Source: Planctomycetota bacterium (GTDB lineage Bacteria; Planctomycetota; Phycisphaerae; WQYP01). Taken from it: a stretch of 34,267 bases of DNA. Below the pieces are notes generated by a model that did not search any database, was not told the DNA's origin, and was given only the letters and a program-made list of their open reading frames with translations. Position 1 is the first letter of the stretch, and each line of letters starts with the position of its first letter. The position numbers and the translations under genes were made by a program. Shown in pieces: positions 22,951-31,227 of this stretch. The stretch spans positions 1 to 34,267 of the forward strand of contig JAJZNX010000075.1 in assembly GCA_021852275.1 (NCBI GenBank), written 5' to 3'.

Positions 22951-25815
22951 TTACAGAGTTCTGGCCACATCCACCGTTTTGTACGCCGCGATGATATCGC
23001 CCACTTTAATGTCATCGCGGCCCGCCAGCTTCAAACCACATTCCAGGCCCGCACGCACTTCGCGGGCATCTTCCTTGAAGCGCCGCAGTGAATCAAGCAC
23101 CAGATGATCAGCCACTGTTACCCCGTCACGGATCAACCGATATTTCGCGGTTCGCTGCAACACACCGTCGGTTACCATACACCCGGCAATACTGCCCACA
23201 CGGCTCACGCGTATCACCTGCCGCACTTCCGCATGGCCGATGATCTGGTCCTGTTTTTCGGGGGCCAACATGCCGGTAAGTGCTTTGTGGATATCGTCGG
23301 TAATTTCGTAAATGACACGGTAAAGACGAATATCCACGCCGCGCCGTTCGGCAAGTTTGCGGGCGCTTTCGTCAGGCTCTACGCAAAAGCCGACAATGAT
23401 GGCCTTAGAGGCTTCGGCGAGCAGCACATCGCTCTCGGAAATTCCGCCCACAGCCGCATGGAGCAACCGCACCTGTACTTCCTTGGAAAGTTCGCGGGTC
23501 ATGGTCTGGCGCAGCACATCCACGGACCCCTGCACATCGGCCTTGAGAATCATGTTGAGTTCCTTGATCTCGCCGCGCTTGATTGTATCAAAGAGGTTTT
23601 CCAGCGTTACCTTGGTACGCTGGGCGATGTCCGATTCACGGTCGGCGTGGGCACGTTCCTCGGCAATGCTCTTGCTTTTCGCCAGGTCGTCCACTACGTA
23701 CAACGGATCCGCGCCAATAGGCACATTGTCCAGCCCAAAAACTTCCACCGGCGTGGCCGGCCCGGCTTCGGTTACGGGTCGCCCATGATCATCCAAAAGT
23801 TGGCGAACGCGCCCGGACGCCGGGCCGCACACCATGGCATCGCCGATGCGCAGCGTACCATTTTGCACCATCACCCGGGCCACCACACCGCGCAGCGGAT
23901 CCATAAACGCTTCGATGACTGTACCACGCGCTGGTAGCTGTGGCGAGGCTTTTAATTCGCGCAGAGCCGCGGTGTAATCGAGATATTCAATGAGTTCTTT
24001 CACGCCCTGGCCGCTGGCCGCGCTGGTTCGCACCACTTCCACATCTCCGCCCCATTCCATCGGATTCAAACCGTGCTCGGCCAGTTGACCCAGCACCTTG
24101 TTGACGTTGGCCTCGGGCTTGTCAATTTTATTCAGCGCCACCACAATCGGTACGCCGGCGGCTTTGGCGTGGTCGATGGATTCCACCGTCTGAGGCATCA
24201 CGCCGTCATCGGCGGCCACCACCAGCACCACCACATCCGTCAGATTGGCTCCGCGGGCTCGCATAGCGGTAAAGGCCTGATGCCCCGGGGTATCTAAAAA
24301 AGTAACCCGCTTTGGTTTGCCGTCGGAACCGGTCAGGCTTACGGTGTAAGCGCCGATATGCTGGGTGATGCCGCCGGCTTCACCGGCAGCGACATTGGCC
24401 GAGCGAATCTTGTCCAGCAAGCTGGTCTTGCCATGGTCCACATGGCCAAGAATGGTCACCACGGGCGGGCGGGCGGATCGCTCAGCGGCATCAGCAATTT
24501 GTTTGTATTGGCGCTCCAATACCACGTATTGGGATTCTTTTTTCTTGATAATCAGCTCAATACCGTATTCCAGGGCCAGCATCTGCGCCACGTCCAGATC
24601 CAGACTCTGGTTGACCGTGACCATGGCTCCCTGGGTCAACAGCTTTTTAAGCATGTCGCCGGCTTTGACGCCCATCAATTCAGATAGATGCCGCAGCGTT
24701 ACCGGCGGGGTGATTTCAATGGAAGACGGTTTCTGCGCCGGCGCATGCGCCGCCACCGTCTTTTGCTGCGCCTTATTCAGTTGTCGCCGACGTACGCGCA
24801 ACATGCCGCCGGTGGCTGACGCCAGCCGTTCTGCCCGGTCCTGCAAATCCGCCTCCCGCCACTCGCGGATCAGATCAACATCCGCTCCGCCCAGCCGCCC
24901 GCCTTGATGTCTGGCCGTGCGGCCTTTATTGCGACGGGCCTTGGCTTCCTCATCATCAAGCAGGGGCTCACCCGGCTTGCCACGATTGCGGTGTGATCCA
25001 CCGCCACCCGATGAAAACGACGACGTACGATCCATCATGGGGGCAGGTTCACTGGAATAAGGCGAAGGCCGAACCCGAGATCGCGGCGGTTCCACTATTT
25101 CCGGCGCGGCAATGCGCACCACATTCGGACCTTTTAACTGGGCCGGTGCCGGCACATGGCGCGGTCCAGCAGGCGTTACCACCGGCTTGGCCACCACATT
25201 CGGTACTCCGCGCGGCACCACCGGTGCCGGCGGTTTAACCGGCTTCATAGGAATTTCCGCAGTCGGCTTGGCCGGTACATCCGTGACAGATTTAGCAGCC
25301 GTTTCCGCCGGCAAACGGTCTGGTGTTGCAGCCATCGGCTTGGCCACTGGTTCTGGGGGAATTACAGCGGGGGCCGAGATTGGAGCTTCCGCCACAGATG
25401 GCCCTTCAGAAGGCACACTCACTGGTGCGACCGGTACTACTTTGCGGGGTCTCCCGCGCGGGCGGCGAGCCGGGGCCTCTGTCGAGGGTGTTCTATCGGT
25501 CGGGGATGCAGTTCCGGCAACCGGAGCATCCATAACCGCGGTGTGAGTGGCTGAAGACGGTTCTGCGTCGTCGGCATTTTTTTTCTTCCGGCCGCGTTTC
25601 TGCGGGACTTTTTCCACTGCCACGTGTGCAGTTTTTTCCACCGCCGTTTGTGGTGCACCTTTACTGAACCACTCACGGATGCTCTCGGCAAGACCAGCCT
25701 TGACGGTGCTCAGGTGGCTGTCGAGTTCGGTAACACCCTCCGCCAGGCATTTTTCTATGATCGCCTTGCTGTCAACGCCAAGCTCTTTGGCGAGTTTGTG
25801 AACTTTAATATTCAA
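22951..25815 (-). CDS. infB: Translation initiation factor IF-2
   Basis: A 954-residue GTPase that brings initiator tRNA to the 30S subunit and joins the subunits. The N-terminal IF2 domain is MNIKVHKLAKELGVDSKAII and onward. A long Pro/Ala/Val-rich linker covers about 65-320, with a GRPRK-type basic patch. The G domain starts near 457: GHVDHGKTSLL (G1), GGITQHIGAY (switch I), DTPGHQAF (G3) and NKID (G4). Domains II-IV follow, including ELNMILKADVQGSVDVL. The start is TTG 25815, with GGAG 6 bases upstream and no ATG nearby, an uncommon start that would lower expression. It lies 71 bases after nusA. Confidence 0.97.
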   Translation of the reverse strand: MNIKVHKLAKELGVDSKAIIEKCLAEGVTELDSHLSTVKAGLAESIREWFSKGAPQTAVEKTAHVAVEKVPQKRGRKKKNADDAEPSSATHTAVMDAPVAGTASPTDRTPSTEAPARRPRGRPRKVVPVAPVSVPSEGPSVAEAPISAPAVIPPEPVAKPMAATPDRLPAETAAKSVTDVPAKPTAEIPMKPVKPPAPVVPRGVPNVVAKPVVTPAGPRHVPAPAQLKGPNVVRIAAPEIVEPPRSRVRPSPYSSEPAPMMDRTSSFSSGGGGSHRNRGKPGEPLLDDEEAKARRNKGRTARHQGGRLGGADVDLIREWREADLQDRAERLASATGGMLRVRRRQLNKAQQKTVAAHAPAQKPSSIEITPPVTLRHLSELMGVKAGDMLKKLLTQGAMVTVNQSLDLDVAQMLALEYGIELIIKKKESQYVVLERQYKQIADAAERSARPPVVTILGHVDHGKTSLLDKIRSANVAAGEAGGITQHIGAYTVSLTGSDGKPKRVTFLDTPGHQAFTAMRARGANLTDVVVLVVAADDGVMPQTVESIDHAKAAGVPIVVALNKIDKPEANVNKVLGQLAEHGLNPMEWGGDVEVVRTSAASGQGVKELIEYLDYTAALRELKASPQLPARGTVIEAFMDPLRGVVARVMVQNGTLRIGDAMVCGPASGRVRQLLDDHGRPVTEAGPATPVEVFGLDNVPIGADPLYVVDDLAKSKSIAEERAHADRESDIAQRTKVTLENLFDTIKRGEIKELNMILKADVQGSVDVLRQTMTRELSKEVQVRLLHAAVGGISESDVLLAEASKAIIVGFCVEPDESARKLAERRGVDIRLYRVIYEITDDIHKALTGMLAPEKQDQIIGHAEVRQVIRVSRVGSIAGCMVTDGVLQRTAKYRLIRDGVTVADHLVLDSLRRFKEDAREVRAGLECGLKLAGRDDIKVGDIIAAYKTVDVARTL

Positions 25816-25886
25816 AGAGTGCTCCAGTAGTTATTTTTCCACTGCGGTTATCCCCGGACCATCCGTCGCGCCGTTCTGCCGCGATT

Positions 25887-27239
25887 TTAAGTTGAGACCG
25901 AAGGCGAATCGGGGGTTGCATCCGCCTTGCCAACGGAGGTTTCCGTCGGTTCGGTGGAAGCTTCTGTCGCAGTACCGAAAGTATCCGCTTGCGGCTCGTC
26001 GGTGCCAGCCTGAACCGCAGTTTTGGCAGCCGCGGCTTCAGCGGCCGCGGTCTTTTTGGCCATGTCTTCCGCGGCCTTGCGGGCAATTTCTTCCTCGGCC
26101 ACGCGCAAAGCCGCGTCATGAGCGGTCTGCCGGACCTTTTCGGCCATTTCCGGTGAAAGTTCCAGCTCTTTCACCAGCGGTTCCACACCTACTTCCTCGA
26201 TGTCCAACAGGTTGATGAGGCCCAAGGTCAGCAGCCGATCCATAAATTTATCGTCCACACCCTCGATGGTTTTCATGGCCCTTTCCAGATCATCGAGGCC
26301 CTTGGAATATTCTTCCGGCGTGAGAATATCCACATCCCAGCCCGTGAGGCGTGCAGCAAGACGAACGTTTTGACCGCGTTTTCCGATGGCCAGTGAAAGC
26401 TGGCTCTCGTTGACCACAACCGTGGCCCGGTTTAATTCAAAATTAAGCGAAATTTCCGCAATTTCAGCCGGCTTAAGCGCGTTGGTGATCAACACCTGCG
26501 AGGATTCGTTCCAACGAACAATGTCAATTTTCTCGCCGCCGAGTTCATCGACAATATTTTTGATGCGGCTCCCGCGGATTCCCACGCAGGCTCCCACGCA
26601 ATCCACCTTGGTGTCGATGGAGGAAACCGCAATTTTCGTGCGATAGCCGGCTTCACGGGCCATAGCCTTGACCTCGATGATTTTTTCCTGCACTTCCGGC
26701 ACTTCCAGTTCGAAAAGCCGGCGGATAAAATCGGGATGGGATCGCGAAAGAATAATTTTTACCTGACTGCCCACATCGCGCACTTCCAGCACCAGGCAAC
26801 GAACGCGCTCGCCTACATGATGCGTCTCACCAGGAATTTGTTCACTGCGAGGCAGAAATCCTTCGCACCGCCCCAGATTGATCGAAAGAGATGGCCCCTC
26901 TGACCTGGCCACGGTACCGGTGATGATCTGGCCGCGACGCTGCGAGAATTCTTCGTAAATACTGTCGCGTTCTTCTTCACGCAGTTTCTGAATCAGCACC
27001 TGCTTGGCAGTCTGGGCGGCAATGCGTCCAAACTCGCGATAATCAATGAGCGTGCCGTTTTTCCGAACCTCAATTTCGCCGGTCATCCGGTCAATGGTAC
27101 ATACCACATCATCAGTTTCACCATAAAACTTGCGGGCCGCGGAAAGCAGCGAGGCCTCTATGTCCGCATAGATGGAGTCCTTTTCGATATTTTTATCGCG
27201 TGCAATCGAATCGATGATTCTCAGAAGTTCCTGGTTCAT
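25887..27239 (-). CDS. nusA: Transcription termination/antitermination factor NusA
   Basis: A 450-residue RNA polymerase-binding factor that modulates pausing, termination and antitermination. An N-terminal RNAP-binding domain (1-100) is followed by an S1 domain (about 105-170, GTVARSEGPSLSINLGRCEGFL), then two KH domains (VDCVGACVGIRGSRIKNIVDELGGEKIDIVRW and LSLAIGKRGQNVRLAARLTGWDVDIL). A helical repeat (about 305-375) and an Ala/Thr/Glu-rich low-complexity tail close the protein. It is the first gene of the operon; the leader upstream contains a promoter and an intrinsic terminator. The ribosome binding site is weak (only GAAAAGAAAA). Confidence 0.97.
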   Translation of the reverse strand: MNQELLRIIDSIARDKNIEKDSIYADIEASLLSAARKFYGETDDVVCTIDRMTGEIEVRKNGTLIDYREFGRIAAQTAKQVLIQKLREEERDSIYEEFSQRRGQIITGTVARSEGPSLSINLGRCEGFLPRSEQIPGETHHVGERVRCLVLEVRDVGSQVKIILSRSHPDFIRRLFELEVPEVQEKIIEVKAMAREAGYRTKIAVSSIDTKVDCVGACVGIRGSRIKNIVDELGGEKIDIVRWNESSQVLITNALKPAEIAEISLNFELNRATVVVNESQLSLAIGKRGQNVRLAARLTGWDVDILTPEEYSKGLDDLERAMKTIEGVDDKFMDRLLTLGLINLLDIEEVGVEPLVKELELSPEMAEKVRQTAHDAALRVAEEEIARKAAEDMAKKTAAAEAAAAKTAVQAGTDEPQADTFGTATEASTEPTETSVGKADATPDSPSVST

Positions 27240-27324
27240 ATTTTCTTTTCGCCTTTAATCTGCACTGGTCGGGATCCACCCAGATCCCGCCTCACCCGAG
27301 CGATATTTAGCATCGAGTGCAAAA

Positions 27325-27556
27325 ACAAATGCGGTGGAGAACATACTCCACCGCCCTTTCTCCGCGGAGGCAACGGCAACCCGCGGGCCGATAAGGTCAT
27401 TCCCATGGAAACGGCCTTATCCGGAGGATAAACCTGATCAATTGCTCGATCGATCCTCGCGAATCTCCGCTGTGCCTGGCGGTACGTCTTCCAGGCACAC
27501 CCGGATCTGGGCCACCGGTCGGACGGTAACCGGCGGCACGGGCGTGTGGAAGCTAT
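27325..27556 (-). ncRNA. Highly structured leader RNA upstream of nusA (candidate)
   Basis: Read on the minus strand, the following hairpins lie in series. GCCGCCGGT/ACCGGTGGC (9 bp, one wobble; 27514-27540). GTGCCTGG/CCAGGCAC (8 bp; 27475-27501). GATAAGG/CCTTATC enclosing TTCC-ATG-GGAA (27391-27422). CCGCGG/CCGCGG (27361-27385). Finally the terminator hairpin 27331-27354. A promoter about 130 bases upstream fits. No long conserved frame is seen and I recognise no known riboswitch, 6S, RNase P or SRP signature. It may be an attenuating 5' leader of nusA or an independent small RNA ending at the terminator. Confidence 0.5.
27331..27354 (-). terminator. Intrinsic terminator/attenuator before nusA
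   Basis: GCGGTGGAG-TATGTT-CTCCACCGC is a perfect 9-bp stem with a six-base loop. On the minus strand it is followed by ATTTGTTTTTG. It lies about 90 bases upstream of the nusA start codon and downstream of the likely promoter, so it should either end a small RNA or attenuate nusA transcription. Confidence 0.75.
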
Positions 27557-27687
27557 GCTGACACATACTCTCGTCCATTGACCATCACAGCACCCAAGTC
27601 AAACTCCAAACACGGCTCAACACATCCATGCACGAAAAGCCGAAAAATCAGACCTATGGCAACCACCCGCCGATCCATAGCCGAAGT

Positions 27688-27715
27688 ATTATACCCGCCA
27701 TTCCAAATTTCACAA
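27688..27715 (-). promoter_or_regulatory. Sigma-70-type promoter of the nusA leader
   Basis: On the minus strand, TTGTGA (27715-27710), a 16-base spacer and a perfect TATAAT (27693-27688), with a start near 27681. Transcription runs toward nusA through a leader of about 440 bases. No gene on this strand intervenes. The non-coding stretch 27240-28010 holds this promoter, the structured RNA and a degraded repeat copy. Confidence 0.5.
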
Positions 27716-27796
27716 ACTTTCCCGCCAAGGTACAAAGCTGTTTTTTCAGGCTCTTATCCAGTGCATCCTGTTTCAGGGTGTTGCCGATTTTCCAAC

Positions 27797-27950
27797 GTAG
27801 GGAGCCAGCAAAAATAACTTCACACTTTCCGGCGGGTTCTTGTGGCCGCGGGGCATCGCTCGTCGCTCCTTACAGACCCATTGCCAAGGTATGCGTGTCG
27901 CTTACGCCTCGCCGGCGGCGGTGAATGGCCGCCTCGACCTGCACCGGAAC
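27797..27950 (-). repeat. Dispersed inverted-end element, degraded copy 3
   Basis: Compared with the reverse complement of copy 1, the blocks GCAAAAATAACTTCACACTTTCCGG, then CGCTCGT, CAGACCCATTGCC, GTATGCGTGTCGCTTACGCC and GGCGG match in order with scattered differences. One end, GTAGGGAGCCAGCAAAAATAA, is recognisable; the other end has decayed. It lies between the nusA promoter and the divergent VOC gene. Confidence 0.65.
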
Positions 27951-28010
27951 TGGCGTTAGGCCGGCTTTTCCCGGATGATGTTGCTGTTCACGGTGTATGC
28001 TGGAGGCCGC

Positions 28011-28523
28011 ATGGCCATGGATACGCGTTCCGGTCGCAATTGGTTTTTGCCGCTGCTGCGACCACGAGAATCAGTGATTTCGCCCGTGCAGATTTGTGCC
28101 ATTGACACGGTGCGATTAAGAGCCGGTGACTGTACGGCCCAGGTACTACATCAGTTTTATACCGGTGTGCTGGGGTTGATGGAAACGGCCATCACCGAAG
28201 ATCGGCTGGTTTATCGTCTCGGTTTGATTGACGTGGAACTCTTACGCTACGCAGAAAGCTATAGCGCCCTGACCATAACAGCCGAAACGCAGCCCTTTCA
28301 ATATCATGCCCGGCCGCAGCATGCCGATGCGGAAACAGGAAAACTAACCAGACCGCGGCTCATTGGACAGATCGGTCTCATTATTCGCAACTTTTCAGAT
28401 GCCATTGAAAAGATCGGACCAAATTGTGAAATTCTCCATGGAGACACCGGGCGCTGCCGATCAGCAGTGCTCCGCGACCCCGCCGGCAATTCTGTTTACC
28501 TGCTGGAATCCCGCCCATTTTAA
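28011..28523 (+). CDS. VOC-superfamily (glyoxalase-like) protein
   Basis: A 170-residue protein with the vicinal-oxygen-chelate pattern. ICAIDTVRLRAGDCTAQVLHQFYTGVLGLME is the usual first strand and helix with the 'FYtgvLGL' block. RLIGQIGLIIRNFSDAIEKIG starts the second module, and RSAVLRDPAGNSVYLLE is the 'fxDPdGNxxxl' strand near the end. Members are metal-dependent lyases, dioxygenases or resistance proteins; no substrate is evident. The metal ligands are unclear: the final Glu is present, but the histidine of the first strand is replaced (AIDTV). ATG 28011 is chosen with GGAGG at 28002-28006, and ATG 28017 is equally possible. Upstream ATGs at 27975/27978 lack a ribosome binding site. 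Confidence 0.78.
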   Translation: MAMDTRSGRNWFLPLLRPRESVISPVQICAIDTVRLRAGDCTAQVLHQFYTGVLGLMETAITEDRLVYRLGLIDVELLRYAESYSALTITAETQPFQYHARPQHADAETGKLTRPRLIGQIGLIIRNFSDAIEKIGPNCEILHGDTGRCRSAVLRDPAGNSVYLLESRPF

Positions 28524-28557
28524 CGTCGGACACCACCCCATAGGAGGACCATATCTG

Positions 28558-28586
28558 TTGTAGTGTCAGGCAAATCAACCTATTAT
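28558..28586 (+). promoter_or_regulatory. Possible promoter of the nfeD pair
   Basis: TTGTAG (28558-28563), a 17-base spacer and TATTAT (28581-28586), about 24 bases before ATG 28610. Good spacing and a strong -10, weak second half of the -35. Confidence 0.4.
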
Positions 28587-28609
28587 CGTTATATCTTGGG
28601 GGTTCAGCT

Positions 28610-30283
28610 ATGGGAAATACATACAGGTTGAAATCTCGACTGGATCAGGGCAAGAACGCGGCGCTATCGCCGATACTGCTGCTGGTTTTTATCGCGGCAC
28701 TGCTCTGGACCAGTCGCACGGACTGGGGGCAGGGCTTTGGCGCGCCTGGAGGAGCCGCCGCGCCCATTGAAGCGGCAACGCACAGCAAGGCAGCCATCAT
28801 CACCATTCATGGCCCTATCGACGCGATTATGGCAGAGAGCGTCATGCGGCGTGTCGGCGAAGCGGAAAAACGCGGGGCCACGCTGATTATTTTTGATATC
28901 AATTCCACCGGCGGCCTGCTGGGATCGGCGTTGAAGATCAACCAGTTTATAAGGGAAACTTCCACCCCGACGGTGGGGTACATTCACCGGCAGGCCATTG
29001 CCGCGGCCGCGCTGGTGGCTGTGGCCTGTCAAAAAATTGTGATGAGCCGCCACGGTCTGATAGGTGACGGACAACCGTTTGAAGTGCATGGTCTGCGGGC
29101 AAAAGCCATGGCCGACGGGACGGCGGCCCGACATGCGTCGCTGGTGGTGAAAAGTCTGCTGGCCAGCGGGCAAAAAAATGGCCTAAGTCCGCTGGTGCTG
29201 TTGGGAATGATTGACCCGGGGATGCAACTGGACGAAGTGCGCAACAGCCTGACCGGCAATATCCGGGTGGTTTCCGCAGGCACCAGGCGGAAACTCGTTA
29301 ATGTGCTGACACACGTGGCCGGCACGGTCGCGGTACATCCGTGGTCTTTCGTCCGGGAGATAAAAAAAAAGGGCGAACTGCTGACGCTGGAATCAAAACA
29401 GGCCCGCCGCATCGGATTTTCACAGGCAACCATTACCGGTGAAGATGATTTACTCGCCCGGCTCAACGTGGTCGGTGCCCGGGTACCGGTCCTGCATTTG
29501 AACCTGATGGAAAGATTCGCCCGCTGGTTGGCTGGTCCGTGGGTCCGTTTCGTGTTATTTCTGCTAGTGTTGGTGTTTGGTTACCTCGAATTGACGCACC
29601 CCGGCACCCTGATTCCAGGAGCGATTGCACTGGTGGCCTTACTGCTGCTGCTGGGAGCTCCTTATTTGACCGGCCTGGCGCTGTGGTGGGAAATCGGCCT
29701 GATTATTCTGGGCATTGTCATTATCATCGCGGACATTCACTTCCTCGGCGGCATTGGTTTGCTGGCGGTGCCGGGCTTTATTCTGATGATCATCGGACTG
29801 GTGGCAAGCTTCATTCCATCACAGCCGGGGCATACCGGCTTTCCGCTGATCGGCCAGACGTTTTCCGCCCTGCAAACCGGTATGGCCGTGGTGGTTTTTG
29901 GCACGGTCGCAGCGATTGGCATTATTATGATGCTGGTAAGATACCTGAAATTTGCCCCCGGACTGCGTCGGCTGCAAATTGAATTGCCGGGTGTCTCAAG
30001 AATGGTATCGACTGCGCAACCCGGAATTGGGCAGGGTGAAGTGCTGTCGCCCGAACCGCTGTATGCGGGGGCGGTGGGACGGGCGGTGTCGGAACTGCGC
30101 CCGGCGGGCAAAGCAAGTTTCGATGGCCGGCTGTTTAACGTCGTGGCTCAGGGCACGTATATTGCCCGGGGATCTGCGATCGAGGTGTTGCGTATCGGGG
30201 AAAATCAAATAATGGTCCGCGAACTGGCGGAACAGGGGCCTGAAACTCCATCTACATCGCCGAGTCGGCACAAGGAGCAGTAA
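28610..30283 (+). CDS. Long NfeD-family membrane protein with degenerate ClpP-class protease domain
   Basis: A 557-residue integral membrane protein. A signal-anchor (20-35) is followed by an extracytoplasmic ClpP-like domain (about 60-240, AAIITIHGPIDAIMAESVMRRV and FDINSTGGLLGSALKI). Then come five or so hydrophobic segments (315-440) and a C-terminal NfeD OB-fold (about 470-545, GAVGRAVSELRPAGKASFDG and IEVLRIGENQIMV). Active relatives cleave the C-terminus of stomatin-like proteins with a Ser-Lys dyad. Here the nucleophile loop reads HRQAIAAAALVAVAC (126-140) with no serine, so the protease is probably inactive. It lies two bases before the short NfeD gene, with which it must be co-transcribed; no stomatin gene is seen. 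Confidence 0.88.
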   Translation: MGNTYRLKSRLDQGKNAALSPILLLVFIAALLWTSRTDWGQGFGAPGGAAAPIEAATHSKAAIITIHGPIDAIMAESVMRRVGEAEKRGATLIIFDINSTGGLLGSALKINQFIRETSTPTVGYIHRQAIAAAALVAVACQKIVMSRHGLIGDGQPFEVHGLRAKAMADGTAARHASLVVKSLLASGQKNGLSPLVLLGMIDPGMQLDEVRNSLTGNIRVVSAGTRRKLVNVLTHVAGTVAVHPWSFVREIKKKGELLTLESKQARRIGFSQATITGEDDLLARLNVVGARVPVLHLNLMERFARWLAGPWVRFVLFLLVLVFGYLELTHPGTLIPGAIALVALLLLLGAPYLTGLALWWEIGLIILGIVIIIADIHFLGGIGLLAVPGFILMIIGLVASFIPSQPGHTGFPLIGQTFSALQTGMAVVVFGTVAAIGIIMMLVRYLKFAPGLRRLQIELPGVSRMVSTAQPGIGQGEVLSPEPLYAGAVGRAVSELRPAGKASFDGRLFNVVAQGTYIARGSAIEVLRIGENQIMVRELAEQGPETPSTSPSRHKEQ

Positions 30284-30285
30284 GT

Positions 30286-30795
30286 ATGGACTTCGAGTTG
30301 TTGATGAGCGCGATACTTTTGTTCACGGGCGCGGTGATCGTGCTTTTTTCTGAACTATTCATTCCGGCCCATGGCCTGCTTGCGATTTTCTGCGGACTGC
30401 TGGCCGTGGCAGGCGTGGCGGTATGTTTTGCCATGGGCACGAAAGCCGGATTTGTGGCCACCGTTGGGACGATCATTCTAGGCCCGCTGGCCCTCACACT
30501 GGCGATTAAGTATTATCCCAACAGCCCGGTAGGCAGACGCGTACTGCTGCAACCACCTCCAGCCGATACCGCCGATGGCCTGGCCCGTGAAACAGCGGAT
30601 CTGGCGCAATTACTGGGCCGACGGGGGATAGCGGCCACGATTCTGCGGCCCGCAGGCATATGTGAATTTGACGGCCAGCGCGTCGATTGCCTGAGCGAAT
30701 CGCAGGTGATAGTCCGCGGGTCGGAGGTGGAAGTCATTCGAGTGGATGGCTCGCACGTGTACGTGCGCTTAGCGGCTCCGGCCACTTCGGCCTGA
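30286..30795 (+). CDS. Short NfeD-family membrane protein
   Basis: A 169-residue protein. Two to three hydrophobic segments lie in the first 80 residues (LLMSAILLFTGAVIVLFSELF, LLAIFCGLLAVAGVAVCFAMG, GFVATVGTIILGPLALTLAI). A C-terminal OB-fold of the NfeD type follows (GIAATILRPAGICEFDGQRVDCLSESQ, then GSEVEVIRVDGSHVYVRL). It lacks the protease domain and looks like a paralog of the C-terminal half of its neighbour. AGGAG about 8 bases upstream of ATG 30286 supports the start. NfeD proteins are linked to stomatin/flotillin membrane microdomains. It is followed by two repeat elements. Confidence 0.9.
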   Translation: MDFELLMSAILLFTGAVIVLFSELFIPAHGLLAIFCGLLAVAGVAVCFAMGTKAGFVATVGTIILGPLALTLAIKYYPNSPVGRRVLLQPPPADTADGLARETADLAQLLGRRGIAATILRPAGICEFDGQRVDCLSESQVIVRGSEVEVIRVDGSHVYVRLAAPATSA

Positions 30796-30821
30796 GCCGG
30801 CATGTACCAACTCCGCTGCGG

Positions 30822-30991
30822 TAAGGGACCGCGCAAAAATAAATTCGTGTTTTACGGCGCAGAATTTTGGCCGCCAGCGAGGCGTGAGTGAGGCGCATAC
30901 CCCGGCTGTGGGTCTGAAACGAGCGAACAACGAAGCTGGAGGCCAAAAGGGCCAGCCGAAAAGTGCGAAGTTATTTTTGCCCGGTTCCTAA
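30822..30991. repeat. Dispersed inverted-end element, copy 2
   Basis: Nearly identical over its full 170 bases to 5830-6000: about four substitutions and one base deleted in the GAAATTTTGG run. Same inverted ends TAAGGGACC and GGTTCCTAA. As with copy 1 it lies between convergent genes (short nfeD and mutM), 26 bases after the nfeD stop. Confidence 0.88.
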
Positions 30992-31170
30992 GCTCGACTT
31001 TTGCCATTTTTCAGAGGCGTGAATGGTTGAATTCTCCGGAATTCGCGATTGCGGGGCGACTTTTTGCACAACCCGTGTTTTATACGGGTGTGCAAAAACT
31101 CCACGCGATCTTAAAAAGCCCGCAATATCAAGCTTTTCGGTGCCCCAAAAATCGGCAAAAGTCGAGCTAA
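30989..31170. repeat. Fold-back (miniature inverted-repeat) element
   Basis: AGCTCGACTTTTGCC (30991-31005) and GGCAAAAGTCGAGCT (31154-31168) are perfect 15-base inverted ends, extended by near matches such as TTTTT/AAAAA. Inside, TTTTTGCACAACCCGT and ACGGGTGTGCAAAAA form a second long stem, and ATTGCGGGGC/GCCCGCAAT a third, so almost the whole element can fold on itself. It has no coding potential and directly abuts copy 2 of the other repeat. The rest of the 30796-31227 gap is featureless. Confidence 0.8.
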
Positions 31171-31227
31171 GCCGTCCAATGCCAATGCGATTCCGTCCGG
31201 ACCGAAGCAGCACCGTGGTGAAAAATC

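Noticed and set aside
23104-23937. Long plus-strand open frames antisense to infB
   Set aside because: infB is unmistakable across this region; the antisense frames have no ribosome binding site or recognisable domain.
27334-27561. 75-codon plus-strand frame in the nusA leader
   Set aside because: It overlaps the inverted-repeat stems, so its openness reflects base composition. There is no ribosome binding site and no recognisable protein.
27553-27735. 60-codon minus-strand frame upstream of nusA, considered as a leader peptide
   Set aside because: It runs through the promoter itself, has no ribosome binding site before its ATG, and has no run of regulatory codons.
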